Of a DNA stretch of 64,000 bases, positions 27,655 through 35,961 are shown one piece after another. The stretch is taken from assembly GCF_001598215.1 (NCBI RefSeq), contig NZ_BCXJ01000004.1, positions 186,001 to 250,000 on the forward strand. Direction: 5' to 3'. The DNA comes from Shouchella clausii. Lineage in GTDB: Bacteria; Bacillota; Bacilli; Bacillales; Bacillaceae_D. The position numbers and the translations under genes are program-made. The notes beneath the pieces were generated by a model. It worked only from the letters and a program-made list of their open reading frames with translations. It was not told the DNA's origin and did not search any database. Numbering within the stretch: position 1 is the stretch's first letter; each line of letters opens with the position of its first letter.

Positions 27655-28203
27655 TTATTGGAAATCAAATTGGAGATGCGGGAGATGTTCCCGTAACTGT
27701 GTTAACGTAATCTCCTCGTTGTCTAGCTTTTCAAGCTCAGGGACGGCAACTTGATCGATATAAGCCGCCACATCAATTGACTGGTCATGGCGGACAACTT
27801 CCTCGTTTGCTTTGGCAAATGCGTAAATCGGTTCATATTCATCGATCGAAATATGTACGGTCTTCCCCTGTGCTTCTCGGATCACTGCCCCTGTTTCAAT
27901 ACCGTGGACTTTATAAATCGTCGATAAACTCAAATAGCGAACTCCCTTGTCTTCGACCAGTTTTGCTGTGTTTGGTCCGATGAGTACATCAGAAACATAC
28001 GCACGTGGGAGGGCGAGCGACAATGCAAAATAAATTAACAGCACTGTGACAAATACTAAAAAAGCGCCTGCTTGTTCTTTCGCCTTTGTTATGCCTTTCT
28101 TTCGCTTCAACCAAGAAAAAATGGCCAACAAGCTAATAACGAGCAGCAGAACGCAACTGATAGCCAATAAAAACTGGACCCAGCCTTCAGAAAGGACAAC
28201 CAT
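27655..28203 (-). CDS. two-segment membrane protein, hypothetical
   Basis: About 182 residues when started at MVVLSEGWVQFLLA. Two hydrophobic segments (FLLAISCVLLLVISLLAIF and AGAFLVFVTVLLIYFALSLAL) are separated by a basic loop (KRKKGITKAKEQ). An extracytoplasmic domain of about 100 residues follows. No family recognised. A longer in-frame version overlapping the carboxyltransferase 3' end exists; I prefer the shorter start although its ribosome site is weak. Same strand as and just after the carboxyltransferase gene. Confidence 0.6.
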   Translation of the reverse strand: MVVLSEGWVQFLLAISCVLLLVISLLAIFSWLKRKKGITKAKEQAGAFLVFVTVLLIYFALSLALPRAYVSDVLIGPNTAKLVEDKGVRYLSLSTIYKVHGIETGAVIREAQGKTVHISIDEYEPIYAFAKANEEVVRHDQSIDVAAYIDQVAVPELEKLDNEEITLTQLREHLPHLQFDFQ

Positions 28204-28283
28204 TGGCAACGACTCGCTTTCATACAATAAAATAACGCTTCTATCGTATCGTATCACATACTGAGCGAGTGAAAAAGCATCAA

Positions 28284-29783
28284 TTATAACGGTATGTTGC
28301 CGTGCTTTTTCTTCCAATTAGCGCTTTCGTCTTTGCACGCTAAAATCGAAAATGACTCAATTAATCGCTGCCTCGTCTCGTCAGGCTCAATCACGTCGTC
28401 AATCAGTGCTTCTTTTGCCGCCGAAAAGGGGTCGGCTACCTTCTCCCTGTAGCTTTCTTCAAATTGTAAAAGCGCTTTGGCCGAGTTATTGCTCGCCTGT
28501 ATGTCTTTTTGATGAATGACCGCCGCCGCTCCGGATGGGCCCATCACCGCAATTTCAGCTTCAGGCCAGGCATAAACAAAATCGGCCCCTAAAGCTTTGC
28601 TGTTTAAAGCAACATAGGCGCCACCATATGCTTTGCGGACGATCACGGTGATTTTCGGCACTGTTGCTTCGGCAAAGGCATAAATGATTTTGGCGCCATG
28701 GCGAATCAATCCGCGGCTCTCCTGCTCGACACCTGGAATAAAGCCGCTGACATCTTCAAGAACGAGTAAAGGAATTTGGAAACAATCGCAAAACCGGACA
28801 AAGCGGGCACACTTATCACTCGCGTCCATATCAATGCAGCCCGCAAGATGCTTCGGATTATTGGCGACGACACCAACAGACTGGCCATTTAGGCGGATAA
28901 AGGCAGTAATCAAGTTGCGGGCATACCGTTTCGAACATTCAAAAAAAGAATCTTCATCAGCAAGTCCGCAAATAATCGGCACCATATCATAGACGGTTTT
29001 GCTATCGCGGGGCAAATGGGCGCTGACTTTCTCACTCACACGCTTATGGCATGGTTTTTTGGCTCCGTTATTAGGGAGATAACTTAAAAACTGGCGAACA
29101 AGCACGAATAATTCCGCTTCTGTTTTTGCGCAAAAGTGGGCAACGCCACTTTTTTCGGAATGCATGCGGACACCGCCCAAATCTTCCATTTTCGCTTCTG
29201 CCCCTGTCGCTGCTTTAAGCACTTTTGGGCCAGTAATCGCCATTTGGCTCGTTTGGTCGACCATAAAAATCGCATCAGTCAGCGCCGGAGAGTAAACAGC
29301 CCCGCCTGCACATGGCCCTAGCATAACCGATAGCTGCGGAATGGCGCCTGAATATCGAACATTTCGCTTAAATATTTCTCCGTAGCCAGCAAGGGCTTTT
29401 GCCCCTTCTTGGATTCTTGCCCCTCCTGAATCGATCAGGCCAATAATGGGTGCTTGCATGTGATAGGCCAAGTCCATAATGGCACATATTTTTTGGGCAT
29501 GCATGGCTCCAAGCGATCCACCGCTGACCGTGAAGTCCTGTGCATAGACAACTACAAGGCGGCCGGAGATTGTCCCATAACCGACGATTACGCCATCGCC
29601 TGCCTCACCGTGAGGCCCGCTGGCAAAAGCGAGATGTTCAGTAAAGCTATCGCGATCTAATAACATGTTAATCCGCTCTCTTGCGGTTTGTTTTCCGGCT
29701 TCTTTCTGAGCCTGCTGCTTTTTTGTCCCACCGCCAGACGCCAGCCTTGCTCGTTCAGCGGCTAACCGTTTCTTTCGCTCCAT
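28284..29783 (-). CDS. acyl-CoA carboxylase, carboxyltransferase subunit (MmdA/PccB type)
   Basis: 499 residues, close to the family's ~510. The N-terminal half has TARERINMLLDRDSF, and an oxyanion-forming SGGARIQEG loop; the C-terminal half has DVSGFIPG and RKAYGGAYVALNSK. Such enzymes move CO2 from biotin to propionyl- or methylcrotonyl-type acyl-CoA. No biotin carboxylase, BCCP, mutase or epimerase gene lies nearby, so its partners must be elsewhere. It resembles B. subtilis YqjD. The ATG with MERKKRLAAER has a ribosome site overlapping AGGCGCG and is plausible. Confidence 0.88.
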   Translation of the reverse strand: MERKKRLAAERARLASGGGTKKQQAQKEAGKQTARERINMLLDRDSFTEHLAFASGPHGEAGDGVIVGYGTISGRLVVVYAQDFTVSGGSLGAMHAQKICAIMDLAYHMQAPIIGLIDSGGARIQEGAKALAGYGEIFKRNVRYSGAIPQLSVMLGPCAGGAVYSPALTDAIFMVDQTSQMAITGPKVLKAATGAEAKMEDLGGVRMHSEKSGVAHFCAKTEAELFVLVRQFLSYLPNNGAKKPCHKRVSEKVSAHLPRDSKTVYDMVPIICGLADEDSFFECSKRYARNLITAFIRLNGQSVGVVANNPKHLAGCIDMDASDKCARFVRFCDCFQIPLLVLEDVSGFIPGVEQESRGLIRHGAKIIYAFAEATVPKITVIVRKAYGGAYVALNSKALGADFVYAWPEAEIAVMGPSGAAAVIHQKDIQASNNSAKALLQFEESYREKVADPFSAAKEALIDDVIEPDETRQRLIESFSILACKDESANWKKKHGNIPL

Positions 29784-29844
29784 CTGCTAAAACGCGCCTC
29801 CTATCATTCTGTCGTAATATAACCAAAAGGCGCAGATATATGCG

Positions 29845-30687
29845 TTAATTTGTACGGACTAACGGCATGGTCACGCAGCGGAACGAACCTCCAGACTTAA
29901 TAATTTCTGAGAAATCGACTTCAATAATCGTAAACCCATGTGCTTGCAACTCTGCATTGGTGTTTTCATTCATGGGCAGTGCAATCACCCGTTTGTTGCC
30001 AATCGAGAGGACATTAACACCTAAATGGAACTGTTCCTCTTTGGACACATCGATTAATGAGAAACGCTGTTCCAGCATGTCAACAGCCTTTTTAGAAAGG
30101 GCATCACGGTAAATGAGCGCCAGTGTCTCAGAAACGGGCTGAAACACGCAATCTAAATGCAAATAGTCTGGATCAAGCGAAACCATTTCTATTCTTTTTT
30201 CAGGATGTAGGCGGCGCAGCTCCTCGATGCCTTCCTTATTTGTGCGTCCGCTTGCCCCTATGTACACTTCATCATTGGCGAGTACAACATCTCCGCCTTC
30301 CACTGTGCTTGCACTTGCTTTTGCAAACGGTTTGCCGATTTTGGTCAAGTACTCGCTAAGCACCTTTTCTTCGCCTTTGCGGATATCCCTATCCAAATTG
30401 GCTACATACAAGGACGTTCCGATAACAAAACCGCTGTCCCGCATAAACACTTGCTCTGGCAAATGGTCATAGGCTGGAACGGAATAAACACGGATGCCTT
30501 CTTTCTCCATGGCTGTAACGAGCGCTTGATGTTGTTGGCTCGCGATGTTCCTGTTAATATTTTCATTCACGTATTTGCGCTGCGTTCTATTAATCGGCTC
30601 CTCGATTGCCATAAACGTCGGTTCGCAGACAACGACTTCCTTTAGTAGACCATACTCGTTTTCACATTGAATCGGTTTTTTCGCCAC
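29845..30687 (-). CDS. DDAH/arginine deiminase-like amidinohydrolase (YkgA-like)
   Basis: 280 residues. Guanidino-group modifying fold: VFMRDSGFVIG, TVEGGDVVLANDEVYIG, YLHLDCVFQPV (catalytic His), and the nucleophile Cys271 in GGSFRCVTMPL. The family includes dimethylarginine dimethylaminohydrolase, which releases citrulline. Bacterial members such as YkgA are annotated this way, but substrate is unproven. AGGGAGTAAGGC precedes the ATG. It is not part of the arginine operon and looks monocistronic. Confidence 0.85.
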   Translation of the reverse strand: MAKKPIQCENEYGLLKEVVVCEPTFMAIEEPINRTQRKYVNENINRNIASQQHQALVTAMEKEGIRVYSVPAYDHLPEQVFMRDSGFVIGTSLYVANLDRDIRKGEEKVLSEYLTKIGKPFAKASASTVEGGDVVLANDEVYIGASGRTNKEGIEELRRLHPEKRIEMVSLDPDYLHLDCVFQPVSETLALIYRDALSKKAVDMLEQRFSLIDVSKEEQFHLGVNVLSIGNKRVIALPMNENTNAELQAHGFTIIEVDFSEIIKSGGSFRCVTMPLVRTN

Positions 30688-31019
30688 TAAGCCTTACTCC
30701 CTTTCGTTTAATAACCTGGACATCTTTACAATTACACAGAAATACGCAGAAAGCAAAGTTTTATATATGGATGGGGAAACTTATGCCAGGCATTGGAACA
30801 ACTGACCCTATACAGAAGACGATTATGCCGGTTAGGCGTTTGTTAGCCGACAATTAGAATATGTCCAAAAAAGCTTTTTTTGATGTGATCACCCCAACAA
30901 GTTCGAATATTTTTTTGTTGCAACACGCCCTGTTTCGATAACGAAAAAGGCCATCAATATGACTTGGCAACGCAATATTGAATGGCCTTATGACCGAAAA
31001 CCAGCCCGCTATTGAATTG
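30688..31019. other. 332-bp intergenic stretch
   Basis: A/T-rich non-coding stretch between the start of the DDAH-like gene and the stop of the IDEAL gene (both minus strand). It holds the terminator at 30944-30990 and presumably the DDAH promoter near its left side. Reading frames here are short, lack ribosome sites and have no family look. A palindromic AAAAAAGCTTTTTT run near 30870 is noted; nothing else is seen. Confidence 0.6.
30944..30990 (-). terminator. hairpin terminator of IDEAL gene
   Basis: AAGGCCATTCAATAT pairs with ATATTGATGGCCTT (one bulge) around a 14-nt loop. On the minus strand the stem is followed by TTTCG. It lies 30 bases after the IDEAL-gene stop codon. Confidence 0.75.
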
Positions 31020-31316
31020 TTACTGGAAGGTAAGATGGAGCCTGAAGCCATTTTCATACAGTGTGCGCCCGCCTTTATAGCGATCCCTGTGATCGTTTAA
31101 TGCTTCTGCTAGTAAATAAAAGGCCTGTTCGTCACGTTGCTCCAACGCCTGATCGATTTTTTCTTTTAAATGTTGTTCTCTAAAGTGATAGATGGAATAT
31201 TCCAACACCGCTTTCGCATAAAGGGATTGGACAGTTAAATCGGCCCGCAACTCCAAACGGTTAATAATGCTTAATTGCCTGTACACGTCGCCGTCTAACC
31301 TAAATGGCTTTTCCAC
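31020..31316 (-). CDS. IDEAL-domain-like protein
   Basis: 98 residues. The middle part LKEKIDQALEQRDEQAFYLLAEALN matches the IDEAL pattern: a helix with (I/L)DxALxxRDExxFxxLxxxL. That domain is found in small Firmicutes proteins such as YpiB. The upstream part (NRLELRADLTVQSLYAKAVLEYSIYHF) is a long helix. Function unknown; likely cytoplasmic and a partner-binding adaptor. AGGAGGGGG lies upstream of the ATG. Monocistronic, divergent from asnO. Confidence 0.68.
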   Translation of the reverse strand: MEKPFRLDGDVYRQLSIINRLELRADLTVQSLYAKAVLEYSIYHFREQHLKEKIDQALEQRDEQAFYLLAEALNDHRDRYKGGRTLYENGFRLHLTFQ

Positions 31317-31426
31317 GAAGAATCCCCCTCCTGCTTCAAAATTGGATTTACGTGTTTATACCCTAAACCATAAAAATGAAACATGGTCCTACGTTGTTAG
31401 TCGACTGTTACCCTTTCAGCAAAAAA

Positions 31427-31455
31427 TTGACTTTTATATTTAATTGGAGTAAGAT
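31427..31455 (+). promoter_or_regulatory. asnO promoter (sigma-A type)
   Basis: TTGACT - 17 bp - TAAGAT is a good vegetative promoter, about 30 bp before the start codon with GGAGG between. If real, expression would not be limited to sporulation. Confidence 0.65.
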
Positions 31456-31484
31456 TAGCTCACTAAAAAACTGGAGGAAACATT

Positions 31485-33389
31485 ATGTGTGGTTTTGTCG
31501 GCGATCTGCTTATTCGAAACAGCAGCCATTTACCTGATCAATTGTGGAATCAAACGCTAGAAGCGATTCATCACCGTGGCCCTGACAGCACCGGTAACTA
31601 TAAAGATGAAACAGTCCGTTTTGGATTTAAACGTTTAAGCATTATTGATTTAGAGCACGGCCACCAGCCACTTGCGTATAGCAAAGGGCGCTACCATATT
31701 GTTTTTAATGGCGAAATTTATAACTATATTGAGCTTCGTTCCCAATTAATTCAACGGGGTTACACATTCCGAACCGATTCTGATACCGAAGTACTCCTTG
31801 CCCTTTATGCAGCAGATGGCAAAAATGCGGTTACACAATTACGCGGCATGTATGCGTTTGCAATTTGGGACAAGCACAAAAAGGAATTGTTTTGCGCACG
31901 AGACCGTTTTGGCATTAAGCCGTTTTACTATATGAAAACAGACGAACGTTTTTTCTTTGCCTCTGAACAAAAATCAATCATGCCGTTGCTTGAGCAAATT
32001 TCGATTGAGCAAGAAGCGCTCCAGCATTATGCCACATTCCAGTATGTTCCTGAACCGAACACACTGACAAAAGGCATTCACAAGCTACTACCTGGACATA
32101 CATTAACGATCAATGCAGACTTTTCTTTGCAAATTGAAGCATATGCTGAACGTACTTTTCAGCCTGAATCTGGGCCGACCGTCACAGAACTTGCCAACCA
32201 AACACGAAAATTGTTAATAGATTCTGTAGAAAAACATATGCGCTCTGATGTTCCGGTTGGGGCATTTTTGTCGAGCGGCATCGATTCCACGGCGATTACC
32301 GCCTTAGCGCAGCAAGTACACCCTAATCTGTTGACTTTTACGGTTGGTTTCGAAACAGAGGGCTATAGCGAGATTGCCGTCGCAAAAGACACAGCAAGAG
32401 CGTTAGGCGTCAAAAATATCCATAAAGTCATATCTGCTGAAGAATTTATTGAAGAACTGCCTAACATCGTTTGGCATATGGACGAGCCTGTCGCAGACCC
32501 AGCAGCTGTGCCCCTTTATTTCGTCGCCAAAGAGGCAAGCAAACATGTAAAGGTCGTCTTGTCAGGAGAAGGTGCTGACGAATTGTTCGGAGGGTACAAC
32601 ATTTACCGGGAACCTCTTGACCTTGCCTGGTTTAAAAAGTTGCCGCCTACGTTTCACTCTGGCTTAAAGCGGGTTGTTGCCCATATGCCGTCTACGCTCA
32701 AGGGACGAAACTACATTATCCGTGGAACGACTCCTATCCAAGAGCGGTACATTGGCAATGCCTTTATTTTTTCTGAAGCAGAAAAAACTCGGTTGTTCCG
32801 CGACTATGATCGAACCAAACCTTACACAAATGTAACAGCGCCACTATACGAACAGGCAAAAGGCATGGATGAATCGACGATTATGCAATTTGTCGATATG
32901 CATACGTGGCTTCCTGGCGACATCCTTGTTAAGGCTGACCGAATGACAATGGCACATTCGATTGAATTGAGAGTCCCATTTCTCGATAAAGACGTATTTG
33001 CATTTGCGAGAATGCTTGATCGGGGTATGAAACTTTCCCATAAGACGACTAAATATGTGCTTCGTCAGGCAATGAAGGACCTTATTCCAGCAAACATTGT
33101 GCCCCGTAAAAAATTAGGCTTCCCAGTGCCGATCCGTGTATGGCTCAAAAATGAACTGTACGATTGGGCCAAACAGCTTATCGAGTCCAGCGATACAGCA
33201 GACGTTTTTCATAAGCCTTTTTTGCTGCACATGCTTCAAGAACACCGCGACGGCCACGGCGATTATAGCCGACGTTTATGGACGGTCCTTACGTATATGA
33301 TGTGGCATGACATGCATGTTGCCAAGCGACTGATTAGCACACATCAACAGAAAGACGCCGAGCGCTGTAAAGCGCTCGCCCATTCTTAA
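31485..33389 (+). CDS. asnO: asparagine synthetase (glutamine-hydrolysing)
   Basis: Makes asparagine from aspartate, glutamine and ATP. 634 residues. After Met1 removal Cys2 (MCGFVGD) is the glutaminase nucleophile; HHRGPDSTGNY and NGEIYNYIELR are N-terminal amidotransferase marks. The synthetase half has FLSSGIDSTAITAL (PPi loop) and LSGEGADELFGGYNIYREPL. Detailed matches such as YVPEPNTLTKGIHKL and ERYIGNAFIF are closer to B. subtilis AsnO than AsnB. The neighbouring yisL-like gene supports AsnO by synteny. CTGGAGGAAAC is a strong ribosome site. Confidence 0.93.
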   Translation: MCGFVGDLLIRNSSHLPDQLWNQTLEAIHHRGPDSTGNYKDETVRFGFKRLSIIDLEHGHQPLAYSKGRYHIVFNGEIYNYIELRSQLIQRGYTFRTDSDTEVLLALYAADGKNAVTQLRGMYAFAIWDKHKKELFCARDRFGIKPFYYMKTDERFFFASEQKSIMPLLEQISIEQEALQHYATFQYVPEPNTLTKGIHKLLPGHTLTINADFSLQIEAYAERTFQPESGPTVTELANQTRKLLIDSVEKHMRSDVPVGAFLSSGIDSTAITALAQQVHPNLLTFTVGFETEGYSEIAVAKDTARALGVKNIHKVISAEEFIEELPNIVWHMDEPVADPAAVPLYFVAKEASKHVKVVLSGEGADELFGGYNIYREPLDLAWFKKLPPTFHSGLKRVVAHMPSTLKGRNYIIRGTTPIQERYIGNAFIFSEAEKTRLFRDYDRTKPYTNVTAPLYEQAKGMDESTIMQFVDMHTWLPGDILVKADRMTMAHSIELRVPFLDKDVFAFARMLDRGMKLSHKTTKYVLRQAMKDLIPANIVPRKKLGFPVPIRVWLKNELYDWAKQLIESSDTADVFHKPFLLHMLQEHRDGHGDYSRRLWTVLTYMMWHDMHVAKRLISTHQQKDAERCKALAHS

Positions 33390-33402
33390 TCCCGACATTG
33401 CA

Positions 33403-33438
33403 AGGAGGGCAGTCAAACCTAGGTTGAATTGCCCTCTT
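33403..33438. terminator. intrinsic terminator, bidirectional
   Basis: AGGAGGGCA pairs with TGCCCTCTT around a loop that is itself partly paired (CAAACCTAGGTTG). It lies between convergent asnO and cheW. Confidence 0.75.
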
Positions 33439-33469
33439 CGTGTCTATATACGCTAGCAAGTAAAGTCGT

Positions 33470-33901
33470 TTATTGTTTCTGTACTTGGTGTTCAATTGCC
33501 TTGGCCAACTGGGCCCCGTCGAGGATGGTTACAAGTGTCCCCTCTACTTGGCTTATCCCCTTTTTATAAGAAGCATCAGATAGCTCTTCAATTGAAGCAA
33601 GATCGATTTCCGAGATGTCGCTCGCTTCATTGACGGCAAGCACGAATGATCCAAGTGCTTCCGTGCATACAAGCAATCGGCACGCTTCGGTCACTTCCAT
33701 TTTTTTCTGATATAGCAAATAACAAAGGTCAACTACCGGTAACAAGGAGCCGCGAATATTGACAACGCCCATAATGGCAGGGTCAGCATTTGGGACCATA
33801 CGAATGCCGTCAAGGAGCTCGATTGCGGCAAGTTGCAAAATATCCATTCCATACCATTCCTCTCCTACGGCAAATACGGCAAATTGTTTCATACGTTCCA
33901 C
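33470..33901 (-). CDS. cheW: chemotaxis coupling protein CheW
   Basis: 143 residues, a single CheW domain. It links chemoreceptors to the CheA kinase on the inner membrane face. The N-terminal strand pair FAVFAVGEEWYGMDILQLAAIE and VVNIRGSLLPVVDLCYLL are the family's typical segments. GTG start with AAAGGGGG upstream. It follows cheA after about 45 bases in the same direction, so the two form a cheA-cheW unit. In B. subtilis these genes are inside the fla/che operon, whereas here no flagellar gene is near. Confidence 0.9.
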   Translation of the reverse strand: MERMKQFAVFAVGEEWYGMDILQLAAIELLDGIRMVPNADPAIMGVVNIRGSLLPVVDLCYLLYQKKMEVTEACRLLVCTEALGSFVLAVNEASDISEIDLASIEELSDASYKKGISQVEGTLVTILDGAQLAKAIEHQVQKQ

Positions 33902-33946
33902 GATTGTTTTCCCCCTTTCTTTGAAACGAAGCTATTTTGCTAAGTA

Positions 33947-35893
33947 TTATTTATTAAAAAACAGTGCAATGTCGACAATCAATGCAATTGTGCCGTCCCC
34001 AAGAATCGTTCCGCCTGAAATTCCTTTTGTCCCTTTCAACAATGAACCAAGTGGCTTTAGCACAACTTCTTGTTTGCCAATAAAGCGATCAACTTTTACA
34101 GCCATTAATGTTTGGTTGCGGTAAAGCAAAAGAACGGCAAGCTCTTGCTCGTCTTCGTTTTCTGGCAGGCCAAACTGCTCATTTAATGAAACAAGGGGAA
34201 CAAGTTGTCCTCTCCATTCAAACAAGCTTTGCCCGTCTGCTTGCTTTAACTCGCTTTTTTGCACATAGGCCGTTTCGGCGATATTGGCGATTGGAAAAGC
34301 ATAAATGTCCGAGCCAAGTTCAATCATCATCGCATCGATAATTGATACCGTTAATGGGAGCGAAATGGAAAAACGTGTGCCCACTCCCTCTTTGGAAGAA
34401 ACGGCTATTTCACCGCCAAGAGCAGAAAACGTGCTTTTTACAACGTCAAGTCCGACTCCGCGCCCAGACAAATCAGTCACTTCATTGGCTGTGCTAAACC
34501 CAGGGGCGAACAGCAGTTGGTTGATTTCATCACTTGCCATTTTCTCTGCCTCTGTGGTGGTAATCAATTCATTTTCAATCGCTTTTTTCAAGACTTTCTC
34601 TTGTTTAATTCCTGCGCCATCATCCTCAATTTCAATGACGACATGGCTGCCACTATAAAATGCGCGTAACACGATTAACCCCTCAGGGTCCTTTCCGCTT
34701 TTTTGGCGTACTGCTGGCTCCTCAATGCCATGGTCAATCGAATTGCGCAGCAAATGGAGGAGTGGATCGCCGATTTCATCAATAATGGCCCGGTCTAATT
34801 CTGTCGTCTCCCCTTCAATGACAAAACGAATTTGCTTGCCGATTTCTTTTGAGACTTTACGTACCATCCGTGGAAAGCGGCTAAATACCGGCTCAAGTGG
34901 CATCAGCCGAACTGACAACATCACTTCCTGCAAATGGCTCGTAATGCGGCTTACTTTTTCATATACATTCGTCAGCTCATCTGCTTGCAATGAATTGGCG
35001 ACTAGCTCTAGACGGCCCTTTTCCACAACTAGCTCTTCAAACAAGTACATTAACGAGTCTAGCTTTTCGACATTGACGCGAATCGTTTTTTGCTGCGCTT
35101 GCTCCCCTTTTGAACCGGCCCCTTTTTCGGAAGCAGCTTTTGCCGTTTGCGGCTTGGCCTTATCCGTCTTCTTCTGAGGCTTATAAGGAGTAACCGTTAC
35201 TTGTTTCACTTCAGAAATTCTCTCAAGGCGTTTTTTAATGTCTGAATCTGGGAGCGTCGTAGCTGCCGTCAGCGTAAAACCGCTGGCAAACTTCCCTTCC
35301 TCAAGTTCCTCTCTGCTCGGATCCGTATGGATTAACTCCCCAAACTGTGCGGCTTCACTTGCAACCATAAAAGCGCGCACTCCTTTGAGCGCTGCATTGT
35401 CATCGATTTCGACATGGATCACTTGGACAGGAACGCCGTCTTGTAGTGCTTGATCCATAATGGCGTGCGTATCTGTATCGATGCTAGCTGCAACCTCATT
35501 GTCAGTCGTCCGTTCTTGACCGAGAAGCTGCGCAAACGTATCCCGCAAGCCGTTAGCCTCTTCTAACTCTCCCCCGGTATTCCGTACGTGGCTGACGCTT
35601 GCTTCAAGATATTCAACTGCATCAAACAGCAAATCGATTTCGCCTGCGCCAGCTTCAACGTTTCCGTCCCTCATGGCATCAAGAAGATTTTCTAAAGAAT
35701 GGGTCAACTCAGCCATGGCATTGAAGCCCATCGTCGCCGACATCCCTTTTAACGTATGGGCTGAACGAAAGATTTCAGCAATCGCGTCTTTATCAAAAGG
35801 ATCCTGCTCAAGTTGAAGCAACTTTGCATTCATTGCTTGCAAATGCTCATCTGCCTCTTCTAAAAACATACCTATGTAATCGTATTGAGTCAC
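33947..35893 (-). CDS. cheA: chemotaxis histidine kinase CheA
   Basis: 648 residues in the usual P1-P5 order. P1 carries the phospho-accepting His46 in FRSAHTLKGMSATMGF. A P2-like region and a charged linker (KKTDKAKPQTAKAASEKGAG) follow. The kinase part has HLLRNSIDHGIE (N box), EDDGAGI (G1) and GRGVGLDVVKSTF (G2). The last ~140 residues are a CheW-like P5. I start at the GTG giving MTQYDYIGMFLEEADEHL because GAGG lies eight bases upstream; another GTG is three codons earlier. A strong terminator separates it from the helicase gene upstream, so it likely has its own promoter. Confidence 0.92.
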   Translation of the reverse strand: MTQYDYIGMFLEEADEHLQAMNAKLLQLEQDPFDKDAIAEIFRSAHTLKGMSATMGFNAMAELTHSLENLLDAMRDGNVEAGAGEIDLLFDAVEYLEASVSHVRNTGGELEEANGLRDTFAQLLGQERTTDNEVAASIDTDTHAIMDQALQDGVPVQVIHVEIDDNAALKGVRAFMVASEAAQFGELIHTDPSREELEEGKFASGFTLTAATTLPDSDIKKRLERISEVKQVTVTPYKPQKKTDKAKPQTAKAASEKGAGSKGEQAQQKTIRVNVEKLDSLMYLFEELVVEKGRLELVANSLQADELTNVYEKVSRITSHLQEVMLSVRLMPLEPVFSRFPRMVRKVSKEIGKQIRFVIEGETTELDRAIIDEIGDPLLHLLRNSIDHGIEEPAVRQKSGKDPEGLIVLRAFYSGSHVVIEIEDDGAGIKQEKVLKKAIENELITTTEAEKMASDEINQLLFAPGFSTANEVTDLSGRGVGLDVVKSTFSALGGEIAVSSKEGVGTRFSISLPLTVSIIDAMMIELGSDIYAFPIANIAETAYVQKSELKQADGQSLFEWRGQLVPLVSLNEQFGLPENEDEQELAVLLLYRNQTLMAVKVDRFIGKQEVVLKPLGSLLKGTKGISGGTILGDGTIALIVDIALFFNK

Positions 35894-35911
35894 CTTGCCC
35901 ACCTCGATAAA

Positions 35912-35946
35912 AAAGAATACGAGGAGGGACTCTCCTCGTATTCTTT
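35912..35946 (-). terminator. strong intrinsic terminator
   Basis: AAAGAATACGAGGAG pairs perfectly over 15 bp with CTCCTCGTATTCTTT around a 5-nt loop. It ends the helicase-nuclease unit before cheA. Confidence 0.88.
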
Positions 35947-35961
35947 ATCGGCTTTCCATCT

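Noticed and set aside
30783-30857. 25-codon open frame in the 30.7-31.0 kb gap
   Set aside because: Very short, weak ribosome site, no recognisable features.
34725-35177. 150-codon open frame on the plus strand
   Set aside because: Antisense to cheA; serine-rich translation typical of a shadow frame.
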